A stretch of 64,000 nucleotides of DNA, taken from positions 1-64,000 of the forward strand of contig NZ_NFKR01000004.1 of the NCBI RefSeq assembly GCF_002160495.1, read 5' to 3'. A program made the position numbers and the translations under genes. Of this stretch, positions 1 through 7,389 are shown piece after piece; position 1 is the first letter of the stretch; every line of letters starts with the position of its first letter. This DNA comes from Erysipelatoclostridium sp. An173. Lineage in GTDB: Bacteria > Bacillota_I > Bacilli_A > Erysipelotrichales > Coprobacillaceae. The notes under the pieces were generated by a model, which saw nothing but the letters and a program-made list of their open reading frames with translations, made no database searches and was not told the origin of the DNA.

Positions 1-131
1 TATAGATTGATTTCATGGGGAAATTAATCAAAATATATAAAAACCAAGGTAGAATGAGGTTTTAAGTTAATTTATATATAAAATAAACTAACTATTTTTG
101 ACACTACCTGAAAAACAAGGAGGAATAGAAA

Positions 132-506
132 ATGAAAAATGTAGTAAAAACAAATAAAGCTCCAGGAGCAATTGGACCATATAGTCAAGGAATTAATGTT
201 GGTGATTTATATTTCTTTTCAGGACAAATCCCATTAAATCCAGAAACTAATGAAATGCCAGAAGGAATCGAAGCACAAGCGCATCAGGCATTAAAGAATG
301 TTAAAGGCTTATTAGAAAGTCAAGGATTGGATTTTTCTAATGTTATAAAAACAACAGTATTTTTAGATAACATGGAAGATTTTAATACGGTAAATGAAAT
401 TTATGCAACATATTTTGTAGAGCCATTTCCAGCAAGAAGTGCTGTTGAGGTAGGAAAATTACCAAAGGGTGCTTTAATTGAAGTTGAAGTAATTGCTTGT
501 AAATAA
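132..506 (+). CDS. ridA: RidA family enamine/imine deaminase
   Basis: RidA (YjgF/YER057c/UK114) proteins hydrolyse reactive enamine/imine intermediates such as 2-aminoacrylate released by PLP enzymes; they act as cytosolic trimers. The 124-residue length is the family norm. The N-terminal GPYSQG segment (residues 15-20), the FSGQIP stretch and the C-terminal PARSAVEVGKLPKGALIEVE signature with the substrate-binding Arg are all present. A GGAGG precedes the ATG by about 7 bases. The gene stands alone and ends in its own terminator. Function is assigned from family signature only. Confidence 0.93.
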   Translation: MKNVVKTNKAPGAIGPYSQGINVGDLYFFSGQIPLNPETNEMPEGIEAQAHQALKNVKGLLESQGLDFSNVIKTTVFLDNMEDFNTVNEIYATYFVEPFPARSAVEVGKLPKGALIEVEVIACK

Positions 507-507
507 T

Positions 508-539
508 AAAGATAGAATTTTGTAATTCTATCTTTTTTT
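508..539 (+). terminator. Rho-independent terminator after ridA
   Basis: A 12-base stem (AAAGATAGAATT with AATTCTATCTTT) is followed by a T run. It lies between convergent ridA and the repressor gene and may serve both strands. Confidence 0.85.
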
Positions 540-1131
540 AAAAATAATTTTTTACAAAAATGACTTTACCAATAACTTTAACCGGTAAATCATTAGCTTC
601 TTTTAAAGTATAATGAACATCATTTATTGATGGATTACAGGCTATCAAAGTAATTCCAGTATCATCTTGATAATATTTTTTAATTGTTACTTGATCACCA
701 ATTTGAATAACAGCGATATCGTTATTTTTAACTGTATCTTGACTTTTTACATATATTAAACTACCATCAACAATTCCAGCATCTTTCATAGAATCACCAG
801 TTACTTTTAAAAAATAGTCACCTAAATGATATTCTTCTAAAGTGATTCTTTCCTCACCGAGATAGTTATTATCCAAAAATAAATCATATCCGCCTTTAGC
901 TATCCCTAAAATCGGTTTTTTTAAAGTGATTGCAGTTCCGTTCAATAGCGAACCAACATCAAATTCTAAAACCTCTGACATTTTATCAATTGTTTCTTGT
1001 TGTAATGATTTAACAGAGCCGTTTAACCAGCGGCCAACGGTAGTATGAGTTACGCCAAATTCTTTAGCGATTTGTTGATTTGTTAAATGATAACGAGATT
1101 TATACTCTTTAATAAATTGTTTTAACTCCAT
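538..1131 (-). CDS. LexA/cI-type self-cleaving repressor (HTH + S24 peptidase)
   Basis: The 197-residue protein has an XRE-type helix-turn-helix (about residues 5-55) and a C-terminal S24 peptidase domain. Ser114 sits in the GDSM motif and Lys151 in VTIKKYY, matching the LexA/UmuD Ser-Lys dyad. The scissile region reads IAKGGYD, so the bond would be Gly80-Gly81 rather than the usual Ala-Gly. The ATG at 1131 is chosen because GAGGTG lies just upstream; a 24-residue upstream extension has no ribosome binding site. It diverges from a Y-family polymerase, which suggests that it represses that gene and is inactivated by RecA after DNA damage. It differs from canonical LexA in having an XRE-type HTH, so it is probably an HdiR-like local repressor. 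Confidence 0.9.
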   Translation of the reverse strand: MELKQFIKEYKSRYHLTNQQIAKEFGVTHTTVGRWLNGSVKSLQQETIDKMSEVLEFDVGSLLNGTAITLKKPILGIAKGGYDLFLDNNYLGEERITLEEYHLGDYFLKVTGDSMKDAGIVDGSLIYVKSQDTVKNNDIAVIQIGDQVTIKKYYQDDTGITLIACNPSINDVHYTLKEANDLPVKVIGKVIFVKNYF

Positions 1132-1208
1132 CGTTGTCACCTCAATTAAAATTATACCTGAAGATAAATGGAAAATAAAGGATTTCAATTCAATAAGTAG
1201 CACACAAT

Positions 1209-1231
1209 TGCATAATTTATTTGAATATGCA
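1209..1231. promoter_or_regulatory. Candidate operator between repressor and polymerase
   Basis: An inverted repeat TGCATA-N11-TATGCA overlaps the -35 element of the polymerase promoter. Its position suits binding by the divergent repressor; assignment is inference. Confidence 0.35.
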
Positions 1232-1249
1232 CATTTTGGATACTATAAT
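1221..1249 (+). promoter_or_regulatory. Promoter of the Y-family polymerase gene
   Basis: TTGAAT (1221-1226), a 17-base spacer and a perfect TATAAT (1244-1249). The start codon follows at 1268, giving a very short leader. Confidence 0.7.
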
Positions 1250-1267
1250 GGCATTGAGGTGATTGGA

Positions 1268-2524
1268 TTGAAACGGGTATATTTGTGCATTGATTTAAAA
1301 ACTTTTTTTGCTTCTGTTGAATGTGTTGAACGAAATTTAGATCCCTTTAAAGTAAATTTAGCAGTTGCAGATAAAGAGCGTGGTAAAGGGGCTTTGTGTC
1401 TAGCAATATCACCAAAACTAAAAGCGCTGGGAATAAAAAATCGTTGTCGTTTATTTGAAATTCCATCTTATCTTGATCTAATAATTGCAAAACCACGGAT
1501 GAAATTATATATGCAATATGCAGCTAATATTTATGAAATTTATTTAAAATATGTCTGCGATGATGATATTCATGTTTATTCTATTGATGAAGCATTTTTG
1601 GATATTAGCACTTATTTTAAATTATATCGTAAAACGCCATTACAAATGGCTAGAATGATTATTGATGATATTTTTGAAACTACTGGTATTACAGCAACCG
1701 CTGGCATTGGCAGTAATTTATATTTAAGTAAAGTAGCATTAGATATTAGTGCCAAACATAATCCTAGTAATATTGGTATTTTAAATGAACATCTTTATAA
1801 GCAGACTCTTTGGCATCATCAGCCAATCACTGATTTTTGGCATGTTGGTAGGGGAATCGCTAAACGATTAGCTAAATATCAAATTTTTGATATGGCAGGC
1901 GTTGCTTTTTGTGATGAAAAGATCTTATATCAAGAATTTGGAGTTAATGCCAAATATTTAATCGATCATGCCTGGGGTAAAGAACCAACAACGATTGCCC
2001 AAATAAAAAAATATCAGCCAGAAAATAATTCGATTTCACACTCGCAGGTTCTATTTGAAGATTATAGTTATGAAGATGCATTATTAGCGATGAAAGAAAT
2101 GGTTGAGTTAAAAGTGCTTGATTTAGTAGAGCAGCATTTAGTAACTAGACATATTGCCTTATATGTTGGTTATAGTAATAAAAAAATTAAAGCAACTGGT
2201 GGTTCGTTAAAAATAGGGGTTTGTACTAATTCTTATCGAATTTTATTATCGGAGTTTATAACATTATATAAACGAACAACACATTTAAACTGTCCAATTA
2301 GAAGGTTAGGAATTAGTTTTGGAGGTGTAATTGATGAAAAATATGAAGCTTATGATTTATTTACTGATTATCAAGAAATTGAAAAGGAACGTAAGTTACA
2401 AGAAGCATTAATTAATATTAAAGGACGCTATGGGAAAAATGCTGTTTTTAAAGGGATGGATTTATTAGAAAAGGCGACTACTTTAAAGCGTAATAAATTA
2501 ATTGGAGGTCATAATGGTGAATAA
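1268..2524 (+). CDS. Y-family DNA polymerase (UmuC/UvrX-like)
   Basis: Translesion DNA polymerase of the ImpB/MucB/SamB (UmuC-type) family, 418 residues. Seen: the N-terminal catalytic segment VYLCIDLKTFFASVE with Asp9, and the SIDE motif (Asp107, Glu108) that completes the metal site. The next part carries helix-hairpin-helix and little-finger-like sequence. The TTG at 1268 is preferred because GAGGTG lies 7 bases upstream and the polymerase fold begins at once; the upstream extension would start before the promoter. It is followed with an 11-base overlap by a YolD-like gene, the usual companion of UvrX-type polymerases in Bacillota. The divergent S24 repressor implies DNA-damage-inducible expression. 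Confidence 0.92.
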   Translation: MKRVYLCIDLKTFFASVECVERNLDPFKVNLAVADKERGKGALCLAISPKLKALGIKNRCRLFEIPSYLDLIIAKPRMKLYMQYAANIYEIYLKYVCDDDIHVYSIDEAFLDISTYFKLYRKTPLQMARMIIDDIFETTGITATAGIGSNLYLSKVALDISAKHNPSNIGILNEHLYKQTLWHHQPITDFWHVGRGIAKRLAKYQIFDMAGVAFCDEKILYQEFGVNAKYLIDHAWGKEPTTIAQIKKYQPENNSISHSQVLFEDYSYEDALLAMKEMVELKVLDLVEQHLVTRHIALYVGYSNKKIKATGGSLKIGVCTNSYRILLSEFITLYKRTTHLNCPIRRLGISFGGVIDEKYEAYDLFTDYQEIEKERKLQEALINIKGRYGKNAVFKGMDLLEKATTLKRNKLIGGHNGE

Positions 2525-2828
2525 TCTAGAAAAACGAGCGCGCTTATTTCTTTCTTTTGATTCATTAAAAGGGTTTAAAGATTATTTAAAGGCTAAACAA
2601 AAAATAACTGTTGATCCAGTTGAGCTAGCCCCTGATGCTTTAGATGAACTAAATTGGAAAATTAAACAGGTACAGCCGGGTATGATGATTACGGTTGTTT
2701 ATTATAATCAAGGTGAATATGTTTTACGCACAGGTTTAGTTAGTAAAATTGATTTTGAATGTAAAAGATTAACAATAGTTAATCAAGAAATTAATTTTAA
2801 TCAGATCATTAAAATTAGTGATTTATAA
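2514..2828 (+). CDS. YolD-like protein
   Basis: A 104-residue protein resembling the YolD-like family (PF08863), small proteins found downstream of UvrX/UmuC-type polymerases in Bacillota and suspected to play a UmuD-like accessory role. The N-terminal KRARLFLSFDSLKGF segment and the beta-rich C-terminal half (YVLRTGLVSKID and onward) fit. GGAGGT precedes the ATG at 2514, inside the end of the polymerase gene (11-base overlap), so translation is probably coupled. Family membership is judged from context and overall pattern, not from a catalytic motif. Confidence 0.75.
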   Translation: MVNNLEKRARLFLSFDSLKGFKDYLKAKQKITVDPVELAPDALDELNWKIKQVQPGMMITVVYYNQGEYVLRTGLVSKIDFECKRLTIVNQEINFNQIIKISDL

Positions 2829-2867
2829 AAAAAATCCCACCAATAATTATATTGGTAGGATTTTTTT
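2829..2867. terminator. Bidirectional terminator between yolD-like gene and uppP
   Basis: Inverted repeat AATCCCACCAAT / ATTGGTAGGATT (one mismatch) flanked by A and T runs, between convergent genes. Confidence 0.85.
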
Positions 2868-3705
2868 ATAGGAATAAAACACATATGATTCCAACAAATA
2901 AACAATATACTGAAAAAATATGTAATTTTCTATTACTTAAAAATTTAAATAATAATTTTAAAGAGAAATATGTAACAACTCCACTAACAATAAATGCAAT
3001 TAAATATGGTAACCAAAGTGTACTTAATGCAGTTGAACGAAAAAAGTCACCTAGTTTTAAAATAATTGCTCCAATACTTACAGGCATAAACATGAAAAAG
3101 GAAAAATCTCGAGCGGCTTTTTGTGTTAAACCACCTAACATACCACCAGTTAAAGTAGCACCACTACGGGAAATACCAGGAAGCAGGGCCAATAATTGAA
3201 AAAAGCCCAGTCTTAAAGCGTCAAAAAGATTTATCTTACGAGCAGTCCTTTTGCCATGATAGCCAAATTTATGAATTAAAAGCAGAAAGATTGCAGTGAC
3301 TAAAAGACAACAGCCGACTAATTTTGGGGCAGAAAAAGCAGCCTCAATTTTATCATTAAGGAAAAAACCACCAATAGCAGCTGGGATTGTTGCAACAATT
3401 AGTAATACACAATATCTAAATTCGTTTTCATAATAGTTCCTTTTTCTTGAATCAAAAATATAGCTAAAAAACGCGATGAATAATCCGATTATTTGTTGAC
3501 GATAATAATACATGATTGCAAGTAAAGAGCCAGTATTAACGATGACTTCAAAAGTAATATCGTTTATTGGCACCATTAATCCTAGTTTTTTAAAAATACT
3601 TTGAAAAATAACTAAGTGACCACTACTAGAAATAGGGATAGGTTCACTAAACCCTTGAATAGCTCCGAGGATACTATAAACAATGATATTTTTAATTAAT
3701 TCCAT
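2866..3705 (-). CDS. uppP: Undecaprenyl-diphosphatase (BacA/UppP)
   Basis: Integral-membrane enzyme that dephosphorylates undecaprenyl pyrophosphate to regenerate the lipid carrier for peptidoglycan and wall polymers; extra copies give bacitracin tolerance. The 279-residue length is typical. Seen: the first signature (GFSEPIPISSSGH, residues 18-30) with the catalytic Glu and the Ser-rich stretch, and the second signature PGISRSGAT (residues 176-184) with Arg180. About eight hydrophobic segments are visible. The first motif is slightly divergent: the family usually has LTEFLPVSS where this protein has FSEPIPISS. The gene is monocistronic with a shared downstream terminator. Confidence 0.93.
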   Translation of the reverse strand: MELIKNIIVYSILGAIQGFSEPIPISSSGHLVIFQSIFKKLGLMVPINDITFEVIVNTGSLLAIMYYYRQQIIGLFIAFFSYIFDSRKRNYYENEFRYCVLLIVATIPAAIGGFFLNDKIEAAFSAPKLVGCCLLVTAIFLLLIHKFGYHGKRTARKINLFDALRLGFFQLLALLPGISRSGATLTGGMLGGLTQKAARDFSFFMFMPVSIGAIILKLGDFFRSTALSTLWLPYLIAFIVSGVVTYFSLKLLFKFLSNRKLHIFSVYCLFVGIICVLFL

Positions 3706-3800
3706 CTTTTCACCTCGCGATTATTATAACTTAATTGAAAATAAAAAGATAGGAAAACATGATTTAACAAAATTAACATATATTTATATGGGAGGAAACT

Positions 3801-4379
3801 ATGAAAGATATTATTGTAAATTGGGTTAAAGAAGATGAAGAACTTTTAGAACCATATGAATGGGATGAAGATGATGATTTAGAAATCATCTCGCGGCTAA
3901 AAGGTTATTTAGTTGATCAAGATACATTACATGATTTTATTTATGGTTGTATTAATTTATATGAAAAAAAATATTTTAATCGAATCTTTATAGTCGGTGA
4001 TGGTAAATATAGTGTTGTTGTTGAAATTAATTCTAATGGTAAACTATCATATCGTTCTTTAACGATGATGAAACAGCGTAATTTAATTAATGACTATTTA
4101 AAAAAACAGCCACTTACTAAATTTAATTATCATATGTATGATGAAGGCTTGCTTAAAGAATATGGCTTAACGCGCAATGAACGTATCAAAAAACAGTATG
4201 TTGAACATATGATAGATAAAATATACGTGGAAGATTATGACCGGTTTTTAAAAATTTGCAGTCAATTAGAAATTAATGATGAAAAAAGTATTGGTAAATA
4301 TTTACATTTAAAAAAGAAATTAGAGATAGGCTATTCATTTATCCATGAGTTACTTTATAACCAGTTAGTAAAGAAATAG
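3801..4379 (+). CDS. Hypothetical protein
   Basis: I do not recognise this 192-residue protein. It is cytosolic in appearance (no membrane segment or signal peptide), with an acidic N-terminus (EDEELLEPYEWDEDDDLEI) and a basic, helix-rich C-terminal half. GGGAGG precedes the ATG by 7 bases and codon use matches its neighbours, so it looks like a real gene. It lies between divergent uppP and the ABC operon, which has its own promoter, so it is likely transcribed alone. The YtxC sporulation family crossed my mind because of the region's gene content, but I see no convincing match. Confidence 0.75.
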   Translation: MKDIIVNWVKEDEELLEPYEWDEDDDLEIISRLKGYLVDQDTLHDFIYGCINLYEKKYFNRIFIVGDGKYSVVVEINSNGKLSYRSLTMMKQRNLINDYLKKQPLTKFNYHMYDEGLLKEYGLTRNERIKKQYVEHMIDKIYVEDYDRFLKICSQLEINDEKSIGKYLHLKKKLEIGYSFIHELLYNQLVKK

Positions 4380-4381
4380 TG

Positions 4382-4410
4382 TTGACAAGATTCATAATAC
4401 GTGTTACTGT
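4382..4410 (+). promoter_or_regulatory. Promoter of the YtrA-type ABC operon
   Basis: Perfect TTGACA (4382-4387), a 17-base spacer and TACTGT (4405-4410). The -10 lies inside the operator palindrome. Confidence 0.75.
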
Positions 4411-4430
4411 ATTAGTGTATTAATACAGTA
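4405..4430. promoter_or_regulatory. GntR/YtrA-type operator
   Basis: A perfect 10-base inverted repeat, TACTGTATTA-N6-TAATACAGTA, covers the -10 and the start of transcription and ends at the ribosome binding site of the first gene. The operon ends with a YtrA-subfamily GntR gene, and operators of this subfamily resemble GTAT...ATAC palindromes. Autorepression is the natural reading. Confidence 0.75.
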
Positions 4431-4441
4431 GGAGGTTAGTT

Positions 4442-5140
4442 ATGAGTGAATTGTTGAAAATTGACAACGTTACCAAAAAATATGGGCGTTTTAAAGCATT
4501 GGACAATGTGACTTTAACATTACAGTCAGGTAAAATTGTTGGTTTATTAGGTCCTAATGGTTCAGGAAAAACAACGTTGATTAAAATCATTAATGGTCTA
4601 TTAAAAGATTATCAAGGTAATATTTTAGTAGATGGTAATCCAATTGGGGTGGAATCTAGAAAAATTATTTCTTATTTGCCGGATGAAAATTATTTTCAAG
4701 ATTGGATGTATATTAAAGATGTATTAAATATTTTTAGTGATTTATATCAGGATTTCCAAAAAGATAATTGTCTAGAATTGATGAAACGTTTTAATTTAGA
4801 ACCAAATATGAAAATTAAATCTTTATCTAAAGGGATGAAAGAAAAGTTTCAATTATGTTTAGTAATGTCTAGAAAAGCTAAATTATATATTTTAGATGAA
4901 CCGATTGCTGGAGTTGACCCAGCGGCACGTGAAGTGATTTTAGATGTTATTTTAAATAATTATGATGAAGATGCTTTGGTTTTGATTTCAACACATTTGA
5001 TCAGTGATTTAGAAACAATTTTTGATGAAGTAGTATTTTTAAAGGAAGGAAAAGTTGTCTTACATCAAGAAACTGAACAACTACGTCATGAAAGAAAACA
5101 ATCAATTGATGAAGCATTTCGGGAGGTATTTAGATGTTAA
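4442..5140 (+). CDS. ABC transporter ATP-binding protein (YtrB-like)
   Basis: A 232-residue ABC ATPase. Seen: Walker A GPNGSGKT (residues 37-44), a modified signature LSKGMKEKF in place of LSGGQ, Walker B with LYILDEPIAGVD, and the H-loop in STHLISDLE. The short length and LSKGM signature are typical of the YtrB/EcsA-like ATPases that pair with small ABC-2 type permeases. It is the first gene of an operon with the permease (7-base overlap) and a GntR regulator. In related systems such operons respond to cell-wall-active antibiotics; the substrate here cannot be read from sequence. Confidence 0.92.
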   Translation: MSELLKIDNVTKKYGRFKALDNVTLTLQSGKIVGLLGPNGSGKTTLIKIINGLLKDYQGNILVDGNPIGVESRKIISYLPDENYFQDWMYIKDVLNIFSDLYQDFQKDNCLELMKRFNLEPNMKIKSLSKGMKEKFQLCLVMSRKAKLYILDEPIAGVDPAAREVILDVILNNYDEDALVLISTHLISDLETIFDEVVFLKEGKVVLHQETEQLRHERKQSIDEAFREVFRC

Positions 5141-5838
5141 AGTTATTAAAGTATGAAATAATCGAATCATATCGCCAATATTTATTGACTTTTGTTGTTT
5201 TTTTGATGCTTTGTGCAATTACACCATTAGTTCCAGTATTTATCAGTAATATATTGTCAATTTTAGTTGCGATAGCTTTTACGGGAATATTTATTGCGAT
5301 ATTTTTAAATGTAATTATCAGTTTTAATCGTTCAATGTATAAACGACCTGGTTATTTAACTTTGACTTTACCGGTTAGAACGGAAAATTTAATTGGTGCT
5401 AAATTAATTGGTAGTTTGATTTGGGTTGTTATTAGTACATTGGTTTTATTGATTGGGATAATGATTTTAGTAATGGCTACTGGTGAAGTGTCATTATTAG
5501 AGGTTATAGAGCTTACTAGAAACAGTTTTACTTATATTGTTGATCATTTAGGTAATATTGTAATGGAATTTGTCAACGCGATGATTGCTATGGCAACAAT
5601 AATTTTATCATTTTATTTAGTTATAACATTTACAAAGACAAAATTTGTCCCTAAATATAAAACAGTATCAGGGATTGCCCTTTATTTTATTGGATGGATC
5701 TTAATCGCCAATCTTCTTATGAAGTTACCAATAGCTAGTGATGATATGTTAGTGTCAATTGCCCTTTGTATAGTTTTATCGGTTATTTTCTACATTGCAA
5801 CAGTCTATTTGATTAATCATCAAATTGAAGTAGAGTAG
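5134..5838 (+). CDS. ABC-2 type permease of the YtrA-type operon
   Basis: A 234-residue integral-membrane protein with six hydrophobic segments and the TLTLPVRTENLIGAK motif between helices 2 and 3, a common feature of bacterial ABC-2 type permeases that follow GntR/YtrA-regulated ATPases. It overlaps the ATPase gene by 7 bases (TTAAAG within the start region) and precedes the regulator by 8 bases, so the three are one transcript. It probably forms the membrane part of an exporter or a membrane-stress complex; no substrate-specific feature is visible. Confidence 0.88.
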   Translation: MLKLLKYEIIESYRQYLLTFVVFLMLCAITPLVPVFISNILSILVAIAFTGIFIAIFLNVIISFNRSMYKRPGYLTLTLPVRTENLIGAKLIGSLIWVVISTLVLLIGIMILVMATGEVSLLEVIELTRNSFTYIVDHLGNIVMEFVNAMIAMATIILSFYLVITFTKTKFVPKYKTVSGIALYFIGWILIANLLMKLPIASDDMLVSIALCIVLSVIFYIATVYLINHQIEVE

Positions 5839-5846
5839 GTGAAACA

Positions 5847-6203
5847 ATGAAGAATGAATTTGATCCTAATTTACCGATTTATCTGCAAGTAATGGAAGAA
5901 ATTAAAAAAGATATTTTTGTTGGTAAATATCATTGTGGTGATAAAATTGCTTCAGTACGTGAGCTAGCTTTAGTATATAGTGTTAATCCTAATACCATTC
6001 AAAAAGCATTAAGCGAGCTAGAAAGAACGGGAATAATCTATAGTAAACGAGCTCAGGGTCGTTATGTAAGTGAAGATAGTAATTTAATTGATGATTTAAA
6101 AAAAGAAGTTAGTGATCAAAAAATCCGGACATTTTTAAATAAAATGATGGAAATTGGTTATGATAAAAGTATGATTATTAAAATGATTGAGGAACTTGAT
6201 TAA
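5847..6203 (+). CDS. GntR-family regulator, YtrA subfamily
   Basis: A 118-residue regulator with an N-terminal winged helix of the GntR type: PIYLQVMEEIKKDI, then ASVRELALVYSVNPNTIQKALSELERTGII, then a wing GRYV. The C-terminal part is only about 45 residues, which defines the YtrA subfamily (no large ligand domain). It sits third in an ABC operon whose promoter carries a perfect 26-base palindrome, so negative autoregulation is likely. YtrA-type repressors typically respond to cell-envelope antibiotics; the inducer here is unknown. Confidence 0.92.
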   Translation: MKNEFDPNLPIYLQVMEEIKKDIFVGKYHCGDKIASVRELALVYSVNPNTIQKALSELERTGIIYSKRAQGRYVSEDSNLIDDLKKEVSDQKIRTFLNKMMEIGYDKSMIIKMIEELD

Positions 6204-6224
6204 CTGATCAAGTTCCTTATTTTC
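6191..6224 (+). terminator. Terminator of the YtrA-type operon
   Basis: GGAACTTGAT / ATCAAGTTCC 10-base stem with loop TAACTG, followed by TTATTTT. The stem starts inside the last codons of the regulator gene. Confidence 0.85.
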
Positions 6225-6297
6225 GGTATTATTATTTAAAAAGGATAGAAAAAAAATTAAATTAATGTATAATAGTAAAGGTAAGGGAGATGATATT

Positions 6298-6744
6298 ATG
6301 ATTCGCATTTACACGGCACCTAGTTGTGCATCATGTCGAAAAGTAAAGGCATGGCTGAAAGAACATAATATTCCTTATGTGGAAAAGAATATTTTTTCAA
6401 CCTTGCTTAGAGAAGTTGAATTAAGAGAATTGTTAGAGCGAAGTGAAAATGGAACAGACGATATCATTTCTAAAAGAAGTAAAATAATCAAAGAAAATGA
6501 TATTGATTTAGATAGTATGTCAATCAATGAATTGATAAAATTCATTCAAGCTAATCCATCAGTTTTAAAACGACCAATTATGATTGATGAACGACGTTTT
6601 CAAGTTGGATATAATGCTGAAGAGATTAGAGTGTTTATTCCTCGAGAATTACGTAAATTGGCAGAATGTCCAAATAGCGAATCTTGTCCGCAATTTGTTA
6701 ACAATCCAGATTCGATTAAAGAGGCTTATCGAAGTGAAAAATAG
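6298..6744 (+). CDS. spx: Spx-type transcriptional regulator (ArsC family)
   Basis: A 148-residue Spx/MgsR-like protein. Spx binds the C-terminal domain of the RNA polymerase alpha subunit and redirects transcription under thiol stress. Seen: the redox switch Cys10-x-x-Cys13 (PSCASCRKVKAWL), an RPIMIDERRFQVGYN segment near residue 90 containing the conserved Arg, and FIPRELRKL. The ATG at 6298 follows GGGAG; an 11-residue longer form has no ribosome binding site and starts at the -10 region. Length is slightly above B. subtilis Spx (131). The C-terminal tail has two extra Cys residues (ECPNSESCPQ) of unknown role. Confidence 0.9.
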   Translation: MIRIYTAPSCASCRKVKAWLKEHNIPYVEKNIFSTLLREVELRELLERSENGTDDIISKRSKIIKENDIDLDSMSINELIKFIQANPSVLKRPIMIDERRFQVGYNAEEIRVFIPRELRKLAECPNSESCPQFVNNPDSIKEAYRSEK

Positions 6745-6780
6745 CAGTGAATGTATCGTGTCATCACTGCTTTTTATTTT
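6743..6780. terminator. Terminator between spx and the CYTH gene
   Basis: AGCAGTGA / TCACTGCT stem with a 13-base loop and TTTTATTTT tail, between convergent genes. Confidence 0.75.
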
Positions 6781-7336
6781 GGATACTAGTTATTACACGG
6801 TTAATTTTACTCATACAGTTTCTAGAATAATCTAAGTGATATTGATTGATGAAATCTAAAAATGCTTGTTTACCTCTTTTATAATCAAGTACTTCATATT
6901 CTAATTCATAATCAATAATATTATTATAGACATTATAATCAACACAAATAAGACCATCTGGGGTGCTGATTTCATAACGAGTAGTTGTCAAACTATAATC
7001 GGTAATAAACATAGTGCTATTAAGATTTAAGGGTTTTAGTTTATCAAATACTTCATTAGTAACTAATTGATGATTAAGGATTTTTTCTTTTGTTTCTTTA
7101 TCAATCATTAAATTTGTTTCTAAAGTGCCTTGTTTTTGAGGTTGTTTTAAAGTTAATTCAAATTGATCGTTTTTATCGCGAATTCTTAAAGAATATCTTA
7201 GTTTAGATAATCTAGGATGTGATAAATAATGGTTTGTTTGTTTATAACAGCAATCAATTTGATGATCATTAATAATCTGATCAAATATTTCTTTAGTAAT
7301 TAAGATTTTAAATTCTATTTCTAAGTTTTCTTCCAT
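6764..7336 (-). CDS. CYTH domain protein
   Basis: A 190-residue protein of the CYTH (CyaB/thiamine triphosphatase) superfamily, resembling the YjbK group of Bacillota. These enzymes use an acidic tunnel to bind and hydrolyse triphosphate-containing substrates. Seen: the diagnostic ExExK at the N-terminus (EIEFK), alternating charged strands such as KLRYSLRIRDKNDQFELTLKQP, and the C-terminal YELEYEV strand. The ATG at 7336 is preferred because GGAGG lies 5 bases upstream. It diverges from nadK; the B. subtilis yjbK gene is also near nadK (ppnKA), which supports the call. Substrate is not determinable here. Confidence 0.85.
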   Translation of the reverse strand: MEENLEIEFKILITKEIFDQIINDHQIDCCYKQTNHYLSHPRLSKLRYSLRIRDKNDQFELTLKQPQKQGTLETNLMIDKETKEKILNHQLVTNEVFDKLKPLNLNSTMFITDYSLTTTRYEISTPDGLICVDYNVYNNIIDYELEYEVLDYKRGKQAFLDFINQYHLDYSRNCMSKINRVITSIQNKKQ

Positions 7337-7389
7337 AGTATCCTCCATTGGTATATAATATATTATAAACGCTAAGGTTGGTGAAAACA

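Noticed and set aside
1-27. Possible C-terminal end of an upstream gene (eight codons to a TAA)
   Set aside because: Too short to identify; no supporting feature in the first 131 bases.
2852-3199. Plus-strand frame of 115 codons opposite uppP
   Set aside because: It lies on the antisense strand of a clear membrane-protein gene and starts within the terminator.
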